A stretch of DNA of 64,000 nt from positions 62,001 through 126,000 of the forward strand of contig CAIOFF010000042.1 of the NCBI GenBank assembly GCA_903857495.1. Direction: 5' to 3'. Shown in pieces: positions 35,246-47,780 of the stretch. Each line of letters begins with the position of its first letter. The stretch's first letter is position 1. Under the pieces are notes generated by a model. The model worked only from the letters and a program-made list of their open reading frames with translations. It ran no database searches and had not been told where the DNA came from. Origin of the DNA: an uncultured Holophagaceae bacterium (GTDB taxonomy: Bacteria; Acidobacteriota; Holophagae; Holophagales; Holophagaceae). Position numbers and translations under genes: made by a program.

Positions 35246-37846
35246 GTGACCACACGCCGCCTCACCAGCCTCACCTTGGCCCTGGCCGCCAGCCTCCTGG
35301 CTGCGCAGCGCACCCCTCAGCAGACACCCCCGGCCGGGGCGCCGAGTGCGGCACCCCGTGCCAATGGCGCGTCCACGCCAGTGCCGGACGCCAGCGAACC
35401 CAAGCCCTATGACAAGGTCGTCACCGCCGAAGCCAAGTCCCAGGAGGGCTTCATCAAGGTCCACCAGCTCAAGGGCAAGACCTACTTCGAGATCCCCAAG
35501 AGCCGCCTGGGCCAGGAGCTGCTGCTGGTGGTCTCCGCCAACCAGACCCCCGCGAACATCGACCACGCCGGACGGGTCGTGGACTCCATCGTGGTCCGGT
35601 GGGTGCTGAAGGAGAACCGCGTGCTGCTGCAGGAGGTCTCCCACGCCCTGGTGGCCGATCCCTCCAAGCCCGTGGCCAAGGCCGTGGCCGCCGCCACCCG
35701 GGACACCATCCTGATGAGCTTTCCCGTGGAGGCCTTCGCCAAGGACGGCGCCCCGGTCATCGAGGCGACGCGGCTGTTCACCACGGAAGTACCGGAACTC
35801 AGCGCCCGCCAGCTCCTGGGCGCCCAGTCCTTCGATCCCGCGCGCAGCTACCTGGACAAGGTCAAGACCTTCCCCGCGAACCTGAACGTCGAGGCGGTGC
35901 AGACCTACAGCGTGCCCTTCAGCATGGGTCCCACACCCGGCAGCTCCAGCCCCTTCGGCGCCCCCGGCCTGCGGCCCGGCACCAGCGGCTCGGTGACCAT
36001 GTTCTTCTCCTTCGTGCAGCTGCCGGAGCAGCCGATGCTGCCCCGCGTCTCGGACGAGCGCCTGGGCTTCTTCAGCGTGCGGAACACCGACTACGGCCGG
36101 CCGGACCACGAGGCCAGCCGCCGCTCCTACATCACCCGCTGGCGTCTGGAGAAAAAGGACCCCGCCGCGGCCCTCAGCGAGCCCGTGAAGCCCATCACCT
36201 TCTACATCGACCGCGCCACCCCCGAGACCTGGGTGCCCTTCGTGAAGAAGGGCGTGGAAGCGTGGCAGGCCGCCTTCGAGGCCGCCGGGTTCAAGCAGGC
36301 CATCGTGGCGAAGCTCGCCCCCACCCCCGAGGAGGATCCGGACTTCGACGCCGGCGACGCGCGCTACTCCGTCATCCGCTGGGTGCCCTCGCCCGTGGCC
36401 AACGCCTACGGCCCCCACATCAGCGACCCCCGCACCGGAGAGATCCTGGAGGCGGACATCGTGCTCTACCACAACATCCTGCAACTCCAGCGGGACTGGT
36501 ACTTCACCCAGGTCGCCCCGCTGGACAAGCGGGCCCAGGGGCTCCGGCTGCCCGATGACCTCATGGGCGACCTCCTGGCCTACGTGGTGACCCACGAGGT
36601 GGGCCACTCCCTGGGCTTCCCCCACAACTTCAAGGCCAGCTCGCAGTATCCCTTCGAGAAGATCCGGGACAAGGCCTGGGTGAAGAAGATGGGCCATGTG
36701 TCCACCCTCATGGACTACTGCCGCTTCAACTACGTGGCCCAGCCCGAGGACGGCTTCGAGCCGGCGGACCTGGTGCCCAAGCTCGGCCCCTACGATATCT
36801 TCGCGGTGAAGTGGGGCTACACGCCCATCCCCAGGGCCAAGACCTCCGATGACGAGAAGGCCACCCTCAACGCCTGGCTGAAGCCCCAGGAGACGGAGCC
36901 CTGGCTCCGCTTCTCCACGCCCGGCACTTCGGGCATTGATCCCGGCGATCAGACTGAGGCTGTGGGGGATGCGGACCCCGTGAAGGCCACCACCCTGGGT
37001 ACCCGCAACCTGCAGCGGGTCCTGGGGCTGCTGCCGAAGGCGGCCCTGAAGGAAGGCGAGGACCTCAAGGAGCTGAGCCACCTCTATGACGCCATCTGGG
37101 GTCAGTGGCGGCGCGAGCTTGGTCACGTGGCCCTGCTGGTGGGCGGCTACGACACCGAGAACAAGCACGGCGGCCAGGCCGGGGGACGCTTCACGCCCGT
37201 GGCCGCGGGACGCCAGGCCGAGGCGGTGAAGTTCCTCAATGGCGCCCTGCTCAAGACGCCCAGCTGGATCCTGGAGCCGGCCCTGCTTGGCAAGCTCGAG
37301 CCCGGCAGCGGGCAGCTGCGGCTGCTGGCCGCGCAGCGTGGGGTCCTCGGAGCCCTGCTCGACCGGGCCCGGCTCAGCCGCCTGGAGGAACAGGAGGCCC
37401 AGCTCGGGGAGAAGTCCTATGCCATCGGCCAGCTGCTGTCAGATCTGCGGTCCGGCATCTTCACCGAGCTCACCGGGGCGGCGCCCAAGGTCGATCCCTA
37501 CCGCCGCAACCTTCAGCGCGCCTACCTCGAGTTGCTCGGGAACCTGCTCAACCAGCCGGCGCTGCCGAGCATGGCCGCCGGAGGGTTGGGCATGACCGTC
37601 CTCGGGGTGAACACCAGCGACGACTGCCGGGGCGCCGTCCGCGCTGAGCTGAAGGCCCTCCAGGCTCTCGTGACGAAGCCCGCCGCCCCCAAGGCCACCC
37701 GGGCCCACCTGGAGGACCTGAAGGATCAGATCGCCCGGGTGCTGGATCCCAAGTTCCAGGCCGCCCAGCCCTCGGCCGCCAACGCCACCCCGTCCCGCCG
37801 GGTGGAAGAGACCTGCTGGCCCAGCGCGGCCAGTCTCGAGAACTGA
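35246..37846 (+). CDS. Secreted zinc-dependent metalloprotease (DUF5117/DUF5118 type)
   Basis: The 866-residue protein has a signal peptide (TTRRLTSLTLALAASLLAAQ) and a Pro/Ala-rich spacer. A long N-terminal domain follows, and then a metzincin-like catalytic centre HEVGHSLGFPH (His450, Glu451, His454, His460). The helical C-terminal domain lies beyond. This arrangement matches large zincins annotated with DUF5117/DUF5118 in Bacteroidota and Acidobacteriota. GTG 35246 is chosen because AGGAG lies 5 bases upstream and the signal peptide begins directly after; ATG 35216 is the alternative. ggt follows 40 bases downstream, so both may serve peptide or glutathione use outside the cytoplasm. Confidence 0.88.
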   Translation: MTTRRLTSLTLALAASLLAAQRTPQQTPPAGAPSAAPRANGASTPVPDASEPKPYDKVVTAEAKSQEGFIKVHQLKGKTYFEIPKSRLGQELLLVVSANQTPANIDHAGRVVDSIVVRWVLKENRVLLQEVSHALVADPSKPVAKAVAAATRDTILMSFPVEAFAKDGAPVIEATRLFTTEVPELSARQLLGAQSFDPARSYLDKVKTFPANLNVEAVQTYSVPFSMGPTPGSSSPFGAPGLRPGTSGSVTMFFSFVQLPEQPMLPRVSDERLGFFSVRNTDYGRPDHEASRRSYITRWRLEKKDPAAALSEPVKPITFYIDRATPETWVPFVKKGVEAWQAAFEAAGFKQAIVAKLAPTPEEDPDFDAGDARYSVIRWVPSPVANAYGPHISDPRTGEILEADIVLYHNILQLQRDWYFTQVAPLDKRAQGLRLPDDLMGDLLAYVVTHEVGHSLGFPHNFKASSQYPFEKIRDKAWVKKMGHVSTLMDYCRFNYVAQPEDGFEPADLVPKLGPYDIFAVKWGYTPIPRAKTSDDEKATLNAWLKPQETEPWLRFSTPGTSGIDPGDQTEAVGDADPVKATTLGTRNLQRVLGLLPKAALKEGEDLKELSHLYDAIWGQWRRELGHVALLVGGYDTENKHGGQAGGRFTPVAAGRQAEAVKFLNGALLKTPSWILEPALLGKLEPGSGQLRLLAAQRGVLGALLDRARLSRLEEQEAQLGEKSYAIGQLLSDLRSGIFTELTGAAPKVDPYRRNLQRAYLELLGNLLNQPALPSMAAGGLGMTVLGVNTSDDCRGAVRAELKALQALVTKPAAPKATRAHLEDLKDQIARVLDPKFQAAQPSAANATPSRRVEETCWPSAASLEN

Positions 37847-37886
37847 CGTCACGCCAGCCTGATCGACGAGCCACCAGGGAGGCCCC

Positions 37887-39593
37887 ATGCCCACTGCCCG
37901 GATCCTTCTCGCGCTGACCCTCGGGCTCGCGGCCAGCCTGCCCGTCGGGGCGGGCGACCGCGTCACCGGCCGGGCCTTCGCCACCCGCTCCGAGGTGGCG
38001 GCCCAGCACGGCATGGCCTGCACCAGCCAGGCCCTGGTCACCCAGATCGCCCTGGACATCCTCAAGCAGGGGGGTTCCGCCGTGGATGCGGCCATCGCCG
38101 CGGACGCGGCCCTGGGCCTCATGGAGCCCACGGGCAGCGGCATGGGCGGTGACCTCTACGCCATGGTCTGGGACGCCAAGGGGAAGAATCTCCACGGCCT
38201 GAACGGCAGCGGCCGCTCGCCGAAGTCGCTCAGCCTCGATCACTTCAAGAAGCTTGGCCTCAAGCACATCCCGCCCCAGGGCCCCCTGCCTGTCAGCGTG
38301 CCAGGCTGTGTGGACGCCTGGTTCGAGCTGCACCGCAAGTTCGGCAGGCTCCCCATGGCGCAGGTGTTGGCTCCGGCCATCCGCTACGCCCGGGAGGGCT
38401 TCCCTGTCTCCGAGCTGGTCGCCTACTACTGGGACCGCAGCGTGCCCGCCCTGGGCCGCTTCCCCGGCTTCCTGGAGACCTTCACCGTGGACGGCAAGCG
38501 GGCCCCTCGCAGCGGGGAGGTCTTCCGCAACCCCCGGCTGGGCCGCACCCTGGAGCTCCTGGCCAAGGAGGGGCGCGACGCCTTCTACAAGGGCGAGGTT
38601 GCCCGCAAGATCGACGCCTACATGAAGGCCCAGGGCGGCTTCCTGAGCTATGAGGACTTTGCCGCCCACCGCTCGGACTGGGTGGACCCGGTCTCCGTGA
38701 GCTACCGGGGCTATGACGTGTGGGAGCTGCCCCCCAACGGCCAGGGCATCGCGGCCCTGCAGATGCTGAACATCCTCGAGGGCTACGACTTCTCGAAGAT
38801 CCCCTTCGGCAGTCCCCGGCACGTCCACCTGTTCACGGAAGCCAAGAAGCTGGCCTTCGAGGACCGGGCCAAGTTCTACGCGGACGCCGCCTTCATGAAG
38901 GTGCCCCTGGGCTGGCTGCTCTCCAAGGACTACGCCGCCCAGCGCCGCGCCCTCATCGACGAGGGCCGCGCCGCCCGCCGCCTCGAAGCGGGTCACCCGC
39001 CCCTGAAAGAGGGCGACACCATCTACCTCACGACGGCGGACGGTGACGGCAACATGGTGAGCCTGATCCAGAGCAACTACCGGGGCATGGGCAGCGGCAT
39101 GACCCCGGGGGACCTGGGCTTCTGCCTCCAGGACCGGGGTGAGCTGTTCAACCTCGAGGAGGGCAACGCCAACACCTATGCCCCGGGCAAGCGCCCCTTC
39201 CACACCATCATCCCGGGCTTCATCACCAAGGGCGGCGAGCCCTTCCTGAGCTATGGCGTCATGGGCGGCGAGTTCCAGCCCATCGGCCACGCCCAGATCG
39301 TCATGAACCTGGTCGATTTCGCCATGAACGCCCAGGAGGCCGGGGACGCCCCGCGCATGAGCCACGACGGCTCACCGGAGCCCACGGGCGAGAAGGGCAA
39401 GCTGCCGGGCACCATTCAGCTGGAGAGCGGCTTCCCCTACGAGACCGTCCGGGAGCTCATGAACCGCGGCCACGGCGTGGCCTGGCTGCTCGGGGGCTAC
39501 GGCGGCTACCAGGCCATCCGCTGGGACCCCAGGCAGAAGGTGTTCTTCGGGGCCTCGGAGTCACGCAAGGATGGCCAGGCCGCGGGATATTAG
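37887..39593 (+). CDS. ggt: Gamma-glutamyltranspeptidase
   Basis: GGT is a periplasmic Ntn-hydrolase that cleaves itself into two subunits and transfers gamma-glutamyl groups from glutathione and related peptides. The 568-residue precursor has a signal peptide (about 1-23). GGSAVDAAIAADAALG and EPTGSGMGGD are in the large subunit. DTIYLTTADGDGNMVS supplies the likely nucleophile Thr378. The usual second Thr and following His are replaced (IYL), making it a divergent member. An AGGGAGG box precedes the ATG. Its stop overlaps that of the convergent HD-GYP gene (TTAG, 39590-39593). Confidence 0.92.
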   Translation: MPTARILLALTLGLAASLPVGAGDRVTGRAFATRSEVAAQHGMACTSQALVTQIALDILKQGGSAVDAAIAADAALGLMEPTGSGMGGDLYAMVWDAKGKNLHGLNGSGRSPKSLSLDHFKKLGLKHIPPQGPLPVSVPGCVDAWFELHRKFGRLPMAQVLAPAIRYAREGFPVSELVAYYWDRSVPALGRFPGFLETFTVDGKRAPRSGEVFRNPRLGRTLELLAKEGRDAFYKGEVARKIDAYMKAQGGFLSYEDFAAHRSDWVDPVSVSYRGYDVWELPPNGQGIAALQMLNILEGYDFSKIPFGSPRHVHLFTEAKKLAFEDRAKFYADAAFMKVPLGWLLSKDYAAQRRALIDEGRAARRLEAGHPPLKEGDTIYLTTADGDGNMVSLIQSNYRGMGSGMTPGDLGFCLQDRGELFNLEEGNANTYAPGKRPFHTIIPGFITKGGEPFLSYGVMGGEFQPIGHAQIVMNLVDFAMNAQEAGDAPRMSHDGSPEPTGEKGKLPGTIQLESGFPYETVRELMNRGHGVAWLLGGYGGYQAIRWDPRQKVFFGASESRKDGQAAGY

Positions 39594-40792
39594 AGATACA
39601 CCAGCGGATCCAGGTCCCAGTCCCCGGGCTCTTCGTAGTCCTCGATCTCTTCGGGGGCGTGGAGCAGGTGCAGGTCCTTGACGGGCAGCGGCAGGCCCAG
39701 CTTGGTGTCGAATACCAGGCGCACTGTGGGCCGCAGGAGGTCCTCGCTCTGTTCAACGACGACGGCCAGACGCCCACTGGTGAGGCGGACCAGGGCGCCC
39801 ACGGGGTAGATGCCCAGGGTGCGGATGAACTGCTGGACCAGGTCACCATCCAGGTGGGCGCCGCTCCACTCCAGCAGCTTCTTCAGCACCTCGGAAGGCT
39901 CCATCCCCTTGTGGTAGACCCGGTTGGACGTCAGGGCGTCGTAGACGTCCACGATGGCGGCCATGCGCCCGATCTGGGAGATGCCCTCCCCGGGAATGCC
40001 CGCGGGATAGCCCCCGCCGCCCATGCGCTCGTGGTGCTCACCGGCGATCCGGATGACCATGTCGGAGATCCCGGAGACTCCTGTAAGCAGATCCCGACTG
40101 AGGGTGGCGTGGGACTTCATGATGGTGAATTCTTCTTCCGTGAGCTTCCCGGGCTTGTTGAGAATCTCGTTGGGGATCTTCATCTTTCCGATGTCATGGA
40201 GCAGCCCGCCGAGACCCGCTTCATGCACCAGGTCGGCAGGCATGCCCAGGGCATTGGTGAAGGACACCAGCAGCGCGCAGATGCTCACGCTGTGCTGGAA
40301 GGTGTAGGTATCTGCCTGCTTGATGCGGCAGAGGCTGAGGAGGGCGCCGGGATTGCGGAGCACGGAAGCGTTGATCTCCTTCACCAGGGGTCCGGCCTTG
40401 GCAGGTTCCACCTGCTTGCCCAGCCGCACATCCAGGAGCAGGCCGTCGACCATGACCGAGGCCTCGCCCAGGATCCGCCGGGCCTGGACGGACTCCTCCT
40501 TCTGGGAGACCCGGGCCGTCGGCAACGCGGCCCCGGCGGCGGCCGACTGCTTCAGCTGCTGGTCGAGCACCAGGTCGATCTCGGCCTTGGTCGGGGCCCC
40601 GGCTACATCGTCCCCGCGCTCGGTGTCGATGTAGAGCTCGTGCATGCCCTGGTCCCGCATCTTCTGGATCTGATCCGGATGACGCAGCAGGAAGCGCTGC
40701 CGCAGGAAGCCGTGCTGCAGCCAGCCGCAGTTCAGGTCGTGGATGTACATCCCCGTCCTGAGATCCTCGACCCGCACCCGCTTGATCGTCAT
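39590..40792 (-). CDS. HD-GYP domain cyclic-di-GMP phosphodiesterase with DUF3391
   Basis: The 400-residue protein has an N-terminal DUF3391 domain (1-130; VRVEDLRTGMYIHDLNCGW and ELYIDTERG) and an HD-GYP domain (about 145-330). HD is at 199-200 in GLLHDIGK, HHER at about 253-256 and the GYP signature at 261-263 in GGGGYPAGI. All metal-site motifs look intact, so hydrolysis of cyclic di-GMP is likely. A C-terminal tail of about 70 residues ends in an acidic run. ATG 40792 matches the family start; a GTG 12 bases upstream is possible. Confidence 0.92.
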   Translation of the reverse strand: MTIKRVRVEDLRTGMYIHDLNCGWLQHGFLRQRFLLRHPDQIQKMRDQGMHELYIDTERGDDVAGAPTKAEIDLVLDQQLKQSAAAGAALPTARVSQKEESVQARRILGEASVMVDGLLLDVRLGKQVEPAKAGPLVKEINASVLRNPGALLSLCRIKQADTYTFQHSVSICALLVSFTNALGMPADLVHEAGLGGLLHDIGKMKIPNEILNKPGKLTEEEFTIMKSHATLSRDLLTGVSGISDMVIRIAGEHHERMGGGGYPAGIPGEGISQIGRMAAIVDVYDALTSNRVYHKGMEPSEVLKKLLEWSGAHLDGDLVQQFIRTLGIYPVGALVRLTSGRLAVVVEQSEDLLRPTVRLVFDTKLGLPLPVKDLHLLHAPEEIEDYEEPGDWDLDPLVYL

Positions 40793-40994
40793 GCCCTTGT
40801 CCACCGCCTGATCCTTGGATCGGCCTGGAAGGATCCGAGGTTGAAACCTGACCGGGCGTGTCCAGGGTCAGCGGCGGCCCCCGGGCTTCCCAGCAGCGAG
40901 GGAGCCCCCGGAGAGCATCTGATACCCCAGGAGGGGGCTGGATGTAGAATGGGGGTTCGGACCGCGCCCAGCGGCGCTCTCAGGGGAGTTGACC

Positions 40995-43571
40995 GTGCTC
41001 GAAGCCTACCGCCTCCATGTCGCTGAACGCGCCGCCATGGGCATTCCGCCCTTGCCACTCACGGAAGCCCAGACTTCCGAGCTGACAGCCCTACTCGCCA
41101 CTCCCCCTGCGGGCGAGGAGAAGGTTCTGCTCGACCTGCTGGTCCACCGCGTACCCGCCGGCGTGGATGATGCCGCCCGGGTGAAGGCGGCCTTCCTGGC
41201 CAGCGTCGCCAAGGGCCAGGAGAAGGTGCCTCTGGTCTCCCCCGAGAAAGCCACGGAGCTGCTCGGCACCATGCTGGGCGGCTTCAACGTGAAGCCCCTC
41301 ATCGACCTGCTGGACGATGCCAAGGTGGGTGCCCTCGCCGCCGAGGGCCTGAAGAAGACCCTGCTGGTCTTCGACGCCTTCGCCGAGGTGAAGGCCAAGG
41401 CCGACGCCGGCAATGCCAACGCCAAGTCCGTCCTCCTGTCCTGGGCCGAGGCCGAGTGGTTCACCAGCCGCCCCGAAGTGCCCCAGAGCCTGACCCTGAC
41501 CGTGTTCAAGGTCACCGGCGAGACCAACACCGACGACCTGTCCCCGGCCCCGGACGCCTGGAGCCGCCCCGACATCCCGCTCCACGCCCTGGCCATGCTG
41601 AAGAATGCCCGGCCCGGCATCGAACCCGACGACGCGGGCAAGGTGGGCCCCATCAAGCAGCTCGACGCCCTGAGAGCCAAGGGCCACCTGATCGCCTACG
41701 TGGGTGACGTGGTCGGCACCGGCTCCTCCCGCAAGTCCGCCACCAACTCGGTGCTGTGGTTCACGGGGGAGGACATCCCCTTCGTGCCCAACAAGCGCTT
41801 CGGCGGCGTCTGCCTGGGCTCCAAGATCGCGCCCATCTTCTACAACACCATGGAGGACGCCGGCGCCCTGCCCATCGAGCTGGATGTGAACAGCATGGAC
41901 ATGGGCGACGTCATCGAGCTGCGCCCCTACGAGGGCAAGGCCCTGAAGAACGGCCAGGTCATCTCCGAGTTCAAGGTCAAGTCCGAGGTCATCTTCGACG
42001 AAGTCCGCGCCGGTGGCCGCATCCCCCTGATCGTCGGCCGGGGCCTCACGGCCAAGGCCCGCCAGGCCCTCGGTCTGCCCGAGTCCACGATCTTCCGCTT
42101 CCCCGCGATCCCCGCGGACACCGGGAAGGGCTTCTCCCTGGCCCAGAAGATGGTGGGCAAGGCCTGTGGCGTGAAGGGCATCCGTCCCGGCACCTACTGT
42201 GAGCCCCGCATGACCACCGTGGGTTCCCAGGACACCACGGGTCCCATGACCCGGGATGAGCTGAAGGACCTCGCCTGTCTTCAGTTCTCCGCCGACATGG
42301 TGATGCAGTCCTTCTGCCACACGGCGCCCTATCCCAAGCCCGTGGACGTGAAGACCCACCGGGAACTGCCTCCCTTCATCACCAACCGGGGCGGCGTCTC
42401 CCTCAAGCCCGGCGACGGCGTCATCCACAGCTGGCTGAACCGCCTGCTGCTGCCGGACACCGTCGGCACCGGCGGCGACTCGCACACCCGCTTCCCCATC
42501 GGTATCTCCTTCCCCGCGGGCTCGGGCCTGGTGGCCTTCGCCGCCGCCACGGGCGTCATGCCCCTGGACATGCCGGAGTCCGTGCTCGTGCGGTTCAAGG
42601 GCGACCTCCAGCCGGGCATCACCCTGCGGGATCTCGTCAACGCCATCCCCTACTACGCGATCAAGCAGGGTCTGCTTACCGTCGAGAAGAAGGGCAAGAA
42701 GAACCTCTTCAGCGGCAAGATCCTGGAGATCGAAGGGCTGCCCAAGCTCAAGGTGGAACAGGCCTTCGAGCTGTCCGACGCCTCGGCCGAGCGGTCTGCC
42801 GCGGGCTGCACCGTGCACCTGGACAAGGAACCGATCATCGAATACATGACGTCCAACATCACGCTCATGAAGTGGATGATCGCGAATGGCTACGAGCACC
42901 GGGAGACTCTGGAGAACCGCATCAAGGCCATGCGCGCCTGGATTGCCAGCCCCGAGCTGCTGGCCCCGGATGCCGACGCCGACTACGCGGCGGTCATCGA
43001 GATCGACCTGGCCGACGTGAAAGAACCCATCGTGGCCTGCCCCAACGATCCCGATGACGTCAAGCTGCTCTCCACCGTGGCGGGCGACAAGATCGACGAG
43101 GTCTTCATCGGTTCCTGCATGACGAACATCGGCCACTTCCGGGCGGCCGGGAAGCTGCTGGACGGCAAGTCCGACCTCGCCACGCGCCTCTGGATCGCCC
43201 CGCCCACCAAGATGGACGCCTACGTGCTCACCCAGGAGGGCTACTACGGCATCCTGGGCCGCACCGGCGCCCGCATGGAGATGCCCGGCTGTTCCCTGTG
43301 CATGGGCAACCAGGCGCAGGTCCGCAAGGGCAGCACGGCCATGTCCACCTCCACGCGCAACTTCCCTAACCGGCTGGGCCTGGATACCCGGGTCTATCTC
43401 GGCTCCGCTGAGCTGGCCTCCATCTGCGCCCTGCTCGGGAAGATCCCGACGGTTGCCGAATACACGGAGCTCGTCGGGGTCATCGCCCAGAAGTCCTCCG
43501 ACATCTACCGCTACATGAACTTCGACCAGATCCCGGACTTCCGCGAAGTCGCCGATACCGTGACGGTCTAG
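40995..43571 (+). CDS. acnB: Aconitate hydratase B
   Basis: AcnB isomerises citrate to isocitrate in the TCA cycle through a [4Fe-4S] cluster. The 858-residue protein has the full AcnB layout: N-terminal HEAT-like domain ([14 protein letters not shown]), swivel domain, and the three-domain core. Cluster cysteines are visible in [12 protein letters not shown] and [10 protein letters not shown]. Long stretches such as [18 protein letters not shown] are essentially those of E. coli AcnB. GTG 40995 is chosen over TTG 40989 because GGGGAG lies 6 bases upstream and the protein then begins like other AcnB. TAGAAT at 40945-40950 may be the -10 box. Shares its CTAG stop with the convergent DUF5131 gene. 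Confidence 0.97.
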   Translation: MLEAYRLHVAERAAMGIPPLPLTEAQTSELTALLATPPAGEEKVLLDLLVHRVPAGVDDAARVKAAFLASVAKGQEKVPLVSPEKATELLGTMLGGFNVKPLIDLLDDAKVGALAAEGLKKTLLVFDAFAEVKAKADAGNANAKSVLLSWAEAEWFTSRPEVPQSLTLTVFKVTGETNTDDLSPAPDAWSRPDIPLHALAMLKNARPGIEPDDAGKVGPIKQLDALRAKGHLIAYVGDVVGTGSSRKSATNSVLWFTGEDIPFVPNKRFGGVCLGSKIAPIFYNTMEDAGALPIELDVNSMDMGDVIELRPYEGKALKNGQVISEFKVKSEVIFDEVRAGGRIPLIVGRGLTAKARQALGLPESTIFRFPAIPADTGKGFSLAQKMVGKACGVKGIRPGTYCEPRMTTVGSQDTTGPMTRDELKDLACLQFSADMVMQSFCHTAPYPKPVDVKTHRELPPFITNRGGVSLKPGDGVIHSWLNRLLLPDTVGTGGDSHTRFPIGISFPAGSGLVAFAAATGVMPLDMPESVLVRFKGDLQPGITLRDLVNAIPYYAIKQGLLTVEKKGKKNLFSGKILEIEGLPKLKVEQAFELSDASAERSAAGCTVHLDKEPIIEYMTSNITLMKWMIANGYEHRETLENRIKAMRAWIASPELLAPDADADYAAVIEIDLADVKEPIVACPNDPDDVKLLSTVAGDKIDEVFIGSCMTNIGHFRAAGKLLDGKSDLATRLWIAPPTKMDAYVLTQEGYYGILGRTGARMEMPGCSLCMGNQAQVRKGSTAMSTSTRNFPNRLGLDTRVYLGSAELASICALLGKIPTVAEYTELVGVIAQKSSDIYRYMNFDQIPDFREVADTVTV

Positions 43572-44356
43572 GAACCCGTCGCCTCCATTCGGCTCACGCT
43601 TAGGTAGTTCAGGATGTCCTTCAGGAAGGCCTCGGCCGTAGGTCCGTTCGCCAGCCACGGATAGAAGGTCTGACCCTGGCTGGCTCCAGCGCCGCTGACG
43701 GGAACCCCGAACAGGGCCCGTGGGCAGCTGAGGTCGCAGGCGAGGAACCGCACTGCGGCGGGGACCTTGAGCAGCGCCAGGATCCGCTGCTGGGCCCCTG
43801 CCCGGTCCTCGATGGTGGTGCCCATCCAGACGTTCCGGGGTGGCTCGCCCGCCAGCCAGCGCTCCAGCCAGGCGACGAACAGCCCCTCCTCACCGGCGCT
43901 CGGTTCGAACCGGGCAAGCTCGAGCGCGGCCTGCAGCAGGGAGGGGATGACCTTGGGCTGGCGGGTGAGCAACATCCACGTCAAGTTGGGAGTCTGCTGC
44001 ATGGTCTCCAGTGCCACGCGCCGGGCCTGGTCCAGAGCCCTGTCATCAGCCCAGAAATCCCCCATGGAGTTGGTGAAGATCTTCAGGGTCTGGCTGGCCT
44101 CCCGCGCCTCCCGATCACAGCGACGGGCCGCTTCGCAGGCAGACTCCAGGGTGACGCAGTGCTTGGGCTGGGAGGGATCCTGCCCACCAGGAGGGAGCCC
44201 TCGGTTGGCCTCGGCGGAATCCGGATCTTTCGGATTCCGGGACTTCCCGGGCCGGGATTCGGCGTAGCAGATGGCGCAGACCTGGGAAACCTCGTTCCGG
44301 GTCCGCCAGAAATCGACCGAATAACCATCGCGGAGCGTGGGGATGACTTGAGCCAT
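43568..44356 (-). CDS. DUF5131 (phage Gp37/Gp68-like) protein
   Basis: The 262-residue protein matches DUF5131: CAICYAE (27-33), [11 protein letters not shown] (95-105), LLTRQPK and [18 protein letters not shown] with RFLACDLS. Family members carry a CX6CX2C cluster in GC-x6-GCxNCYAE and look like radical-SAM proteins; they are common in phages. Here the first of those three cysteines is not visible, although Cys67, Cys74 and Cys80 follow in a separate segment. ATG 44356 follows GGAAGG. The stop shares CTAG with acnB. Phage ancestry is possible, but no other phage gene is near. Confidence 0.82.
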   Translation of the reverse strand: MAQVIPTLRDGYSVDFWRTRNEVSQVCAICYAESRPGKSRNPKDPDSAEANRGLPPGGQDPSQPKHCVTLESACEAARRCDREAREASQTLKIFTNSMGDFWADDRALDQARRVALETMQQTPNLTWMLLTRQPKVIPSLLQAALELARFEPSAGEEGLFVAWLERWLAGEPPRNVWMGTTIEDRAGAQQRILALLKVPAAVRFLACDLSCPRALFGVPVSGAGASQGQTFYPWLANGPTAEAFLKDILNYLSVSRMEATGS

Positions 44357-44654
44357 GAAACCTTCCTTGGAACTCACCGAGATTATTTCAACTCATGAGC
44401 TTTCAACTTCGCGCGGGCTCAGGCCCTGTCAAGCGATCCAAGGGGGCCATCCGCCGACCTTCGAGCCGGCCCTGTCTGCGGAAACGCAAGGCCAGCCCTG
44501 GATCAGACTGGCCTCAAGGCTTCCCGAAAAATCCCCGGGAAAATTCTCGACATCGCCTGGCCGCCCGAAAACCAGCCCTGGGGCCTGATTCCCGCGCGGC
44601 TCAGGCCAGCTTTTCACAGCCCGGGAACCCCACCCTCCGCGGCTGCTTTTCGAT
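44357..44654. other. Non-coding gap between DUF5131 and ribH with short stem-loops
   Basis: I see no credible gene in this divergent gap. It holds two CCAGCCCTGG segments, each in a small stem-loop: GGCCAG...CTGGCC (about 44490-44515) and GGCCTGA...TCAGGCC (about 44581-44607). An 18-nt motif at 44425-44442 recurs near 61,950. The conserved boxes of an FMN riboswitch are absent. Confidence 0.5.
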
Positions 44655-44681
44655 TTGCATAACTCGCGTTCATGCTAGACT
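44655..44681 (+). promoter_or_regulatory. Probable sigma-70 promoter of ribH-nusB
   Basis: TTGCAT (44655-44660) and TAGACT (44676-44681) form -35 and -10 candidates with a 15-base spacer in a locally AT-rich stretch. The ribH ATG is 33 bases further on. Confidence 0.45.
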
Positions 44682-44714
44682 TTTTCCTCTTCAACCACCT
44701 TTCGGGGGGTTCCC

Positions 44715-45200
44715 ATGGGGATCTTTGAGGGCCACATCCGCGTGCATGAAGGCGACCGCTTCGCCTTGGTCGCGTCGCGCTGGAACGACTTTATCGTCGA
44801 GCGGCTGATCCAGGGTGCGCAGGACTGCATCCTCCGCCACGGTGGGAAGGAGGATCAGCTGGACCTCATCCGGGTTCCCGGAAGCTTCGAGCTGCCTCAG
44901 GTGGCCAAGCTGGCGGCCCAGAGCGGCCGCTACGCGGGTGTCATCGTGCTTGGCACGGTGATCCGGGGCGGGACGCCCCACTTCGACATGATCGCGGCTG
45001 AGGTCACCAAGGGCGTCGCCCAGGTGGCTCTGGACACGGGACTGCCCATGAGCTTCGGTGTCCTGACGACAGACAGCGTGGAGCAGGCCATCGACCGCGC
45101 CGGCGCCAAGATGGGCAACAAGGGCTGGGAGGCTGCCATGAGTGTCCTCGAGATGGTGGACCTGACCCGCACCCTCGGTGCCAAGAAAGGGCGCGACTAG
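44715..45200 (+). CDS. ribH: 6,7-dimethyl-8-ribityllumazine synthase
   Basis: RibH condenses the ribityl pyrimidine with dihydroxybutanone phosphate in riboflavin synthesis, usually as a hollow icosahedral or pentameric complex. The 161-residue protein shows [28 protein letters not shown] and [16 protein letters not shown] with the catalytic His of TPHFD. nusB begins one base after the stop, the common ribH-nusB pairing. Confidence 0.95.
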   Translation: MGIFEGHIRVHEGDRFALVASRWNDFIVERLIQGAQDCILRHGGKEDQLDLIRVPGSFELPQVAKLAAQSGRYAGVIVLGTVIRGGTPHFDMIAAEVTKGVAQVALDTGLPMSFGVLTTDSVEQAIDRAGAKMGNKGWEAAMSVLEMVDLTRTLGAKKGRD

Positions 45201-45668
45201 ATGGGTGTTCGCCGCCGGGGGCGGGAGTACGCCCTGCAGATGCTCTACGCCATGGACCTCACCGGCTACCAGCCGGATCAGGTCTTTGCGGGCTTCTACA
45301 CCATCCAGGATCTGAACCGGGACGCCTTCTACTACGCGCGCCGGCTGGTGGATGGTGTGCACGGCCACCTGGAGGAGATCGACGGGGCCCTCGCGAAGTA
45401 CGCGGAGCACTGGAAGATCCATCGCATGGCCGCCGTGGACCGGAACCTCCTCAGGCTTGGCCTCTATGAGTTGATGTTCGTGCGGGAGGTACCCTTCCCC
45501 ATCGTCATCAACGAGGCCCTTGAGATCGTGAAAGAGTTCAGCGACCAAGAGGGCACGCAATTCCTGAACGGCATTCTTGATGCGGCAAGAAAAGAGTTCC
45601 GTCCAGAAGAAACCGGCCCTCGAATCAAAAAGAAGGCACCTGCGGCAGAATCTGCCGAAGATTCCTGA
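45201..45668 (+). CDS. nusB: Transcription antitermination factor NusB
   Basis: NusB joins NusE (S10) on boxA RNA to form antitermination complexes on rRNA operons. The 155-residue all-helical protein has RRRGREYALQMLYAMDLTG, AAVDRNLLRLGLYELMF and PFPIVINEALEIVKEFSDQEGTQFLNG (in part), with a Lys-rich tail. It directly follows ribH. Confidence 0.94.
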   Translation: MGVRRRGREYALQMLYAMDLTGYQPDQVFAGFYTIQDLNRDAFYYARRLVDGVHGHLEEIDGALAKYAEHWKIHRMAAVDRNLLRLGLYELMFVREVPFPIVINEALEIVKEFSDQEGTQFLNGILDAARKEFRPEETGPRIKKKAPAAESAEDS

Positions 45669-45689
45669 CCTGACCGGCCTGCCTCGGTT

Positions 45690-45698
45690 TGCTATGCT
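45690..45698 (+). promoter_or_regulatory. Extended -10 promoter of accB-accC
   Basis: TGCTATGCT forms an extended -10 element (TGn-TATGCT) in the 69-base gap between nusB and accB, about 40 bases upstream of the accB start. No convincing -35 box is present. Confidence 0.5.
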
Positions 45699-45737
45699 CG
45701 ATCCCTTCCCCCGACTGACCTGATCGTTGGAGCCTCG

Positions 45738-46304
<567 letters not shown>

Positions 46305-46306
46305 CC

Positions 46307-47737
<1,431 letters not shown>

Positions 47738-47780
47738 AGCCGTCCAGAAGCCCCCCCGATTCCGCTAGAATGGACCCTGC

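Noticed and set aside
44357-44714. FMN riboswitch upstream of ribH
   Set aside because: The conserved RFN boxes and six-arm layout are not visible; only short unrelated stem-loops are present.
44395-44808. Open frame of 137 codons overlapping the start of ribH
   Set aside because: It runs out of frame through ribH, is Arg/Pro/Ser-rich and has no motif.
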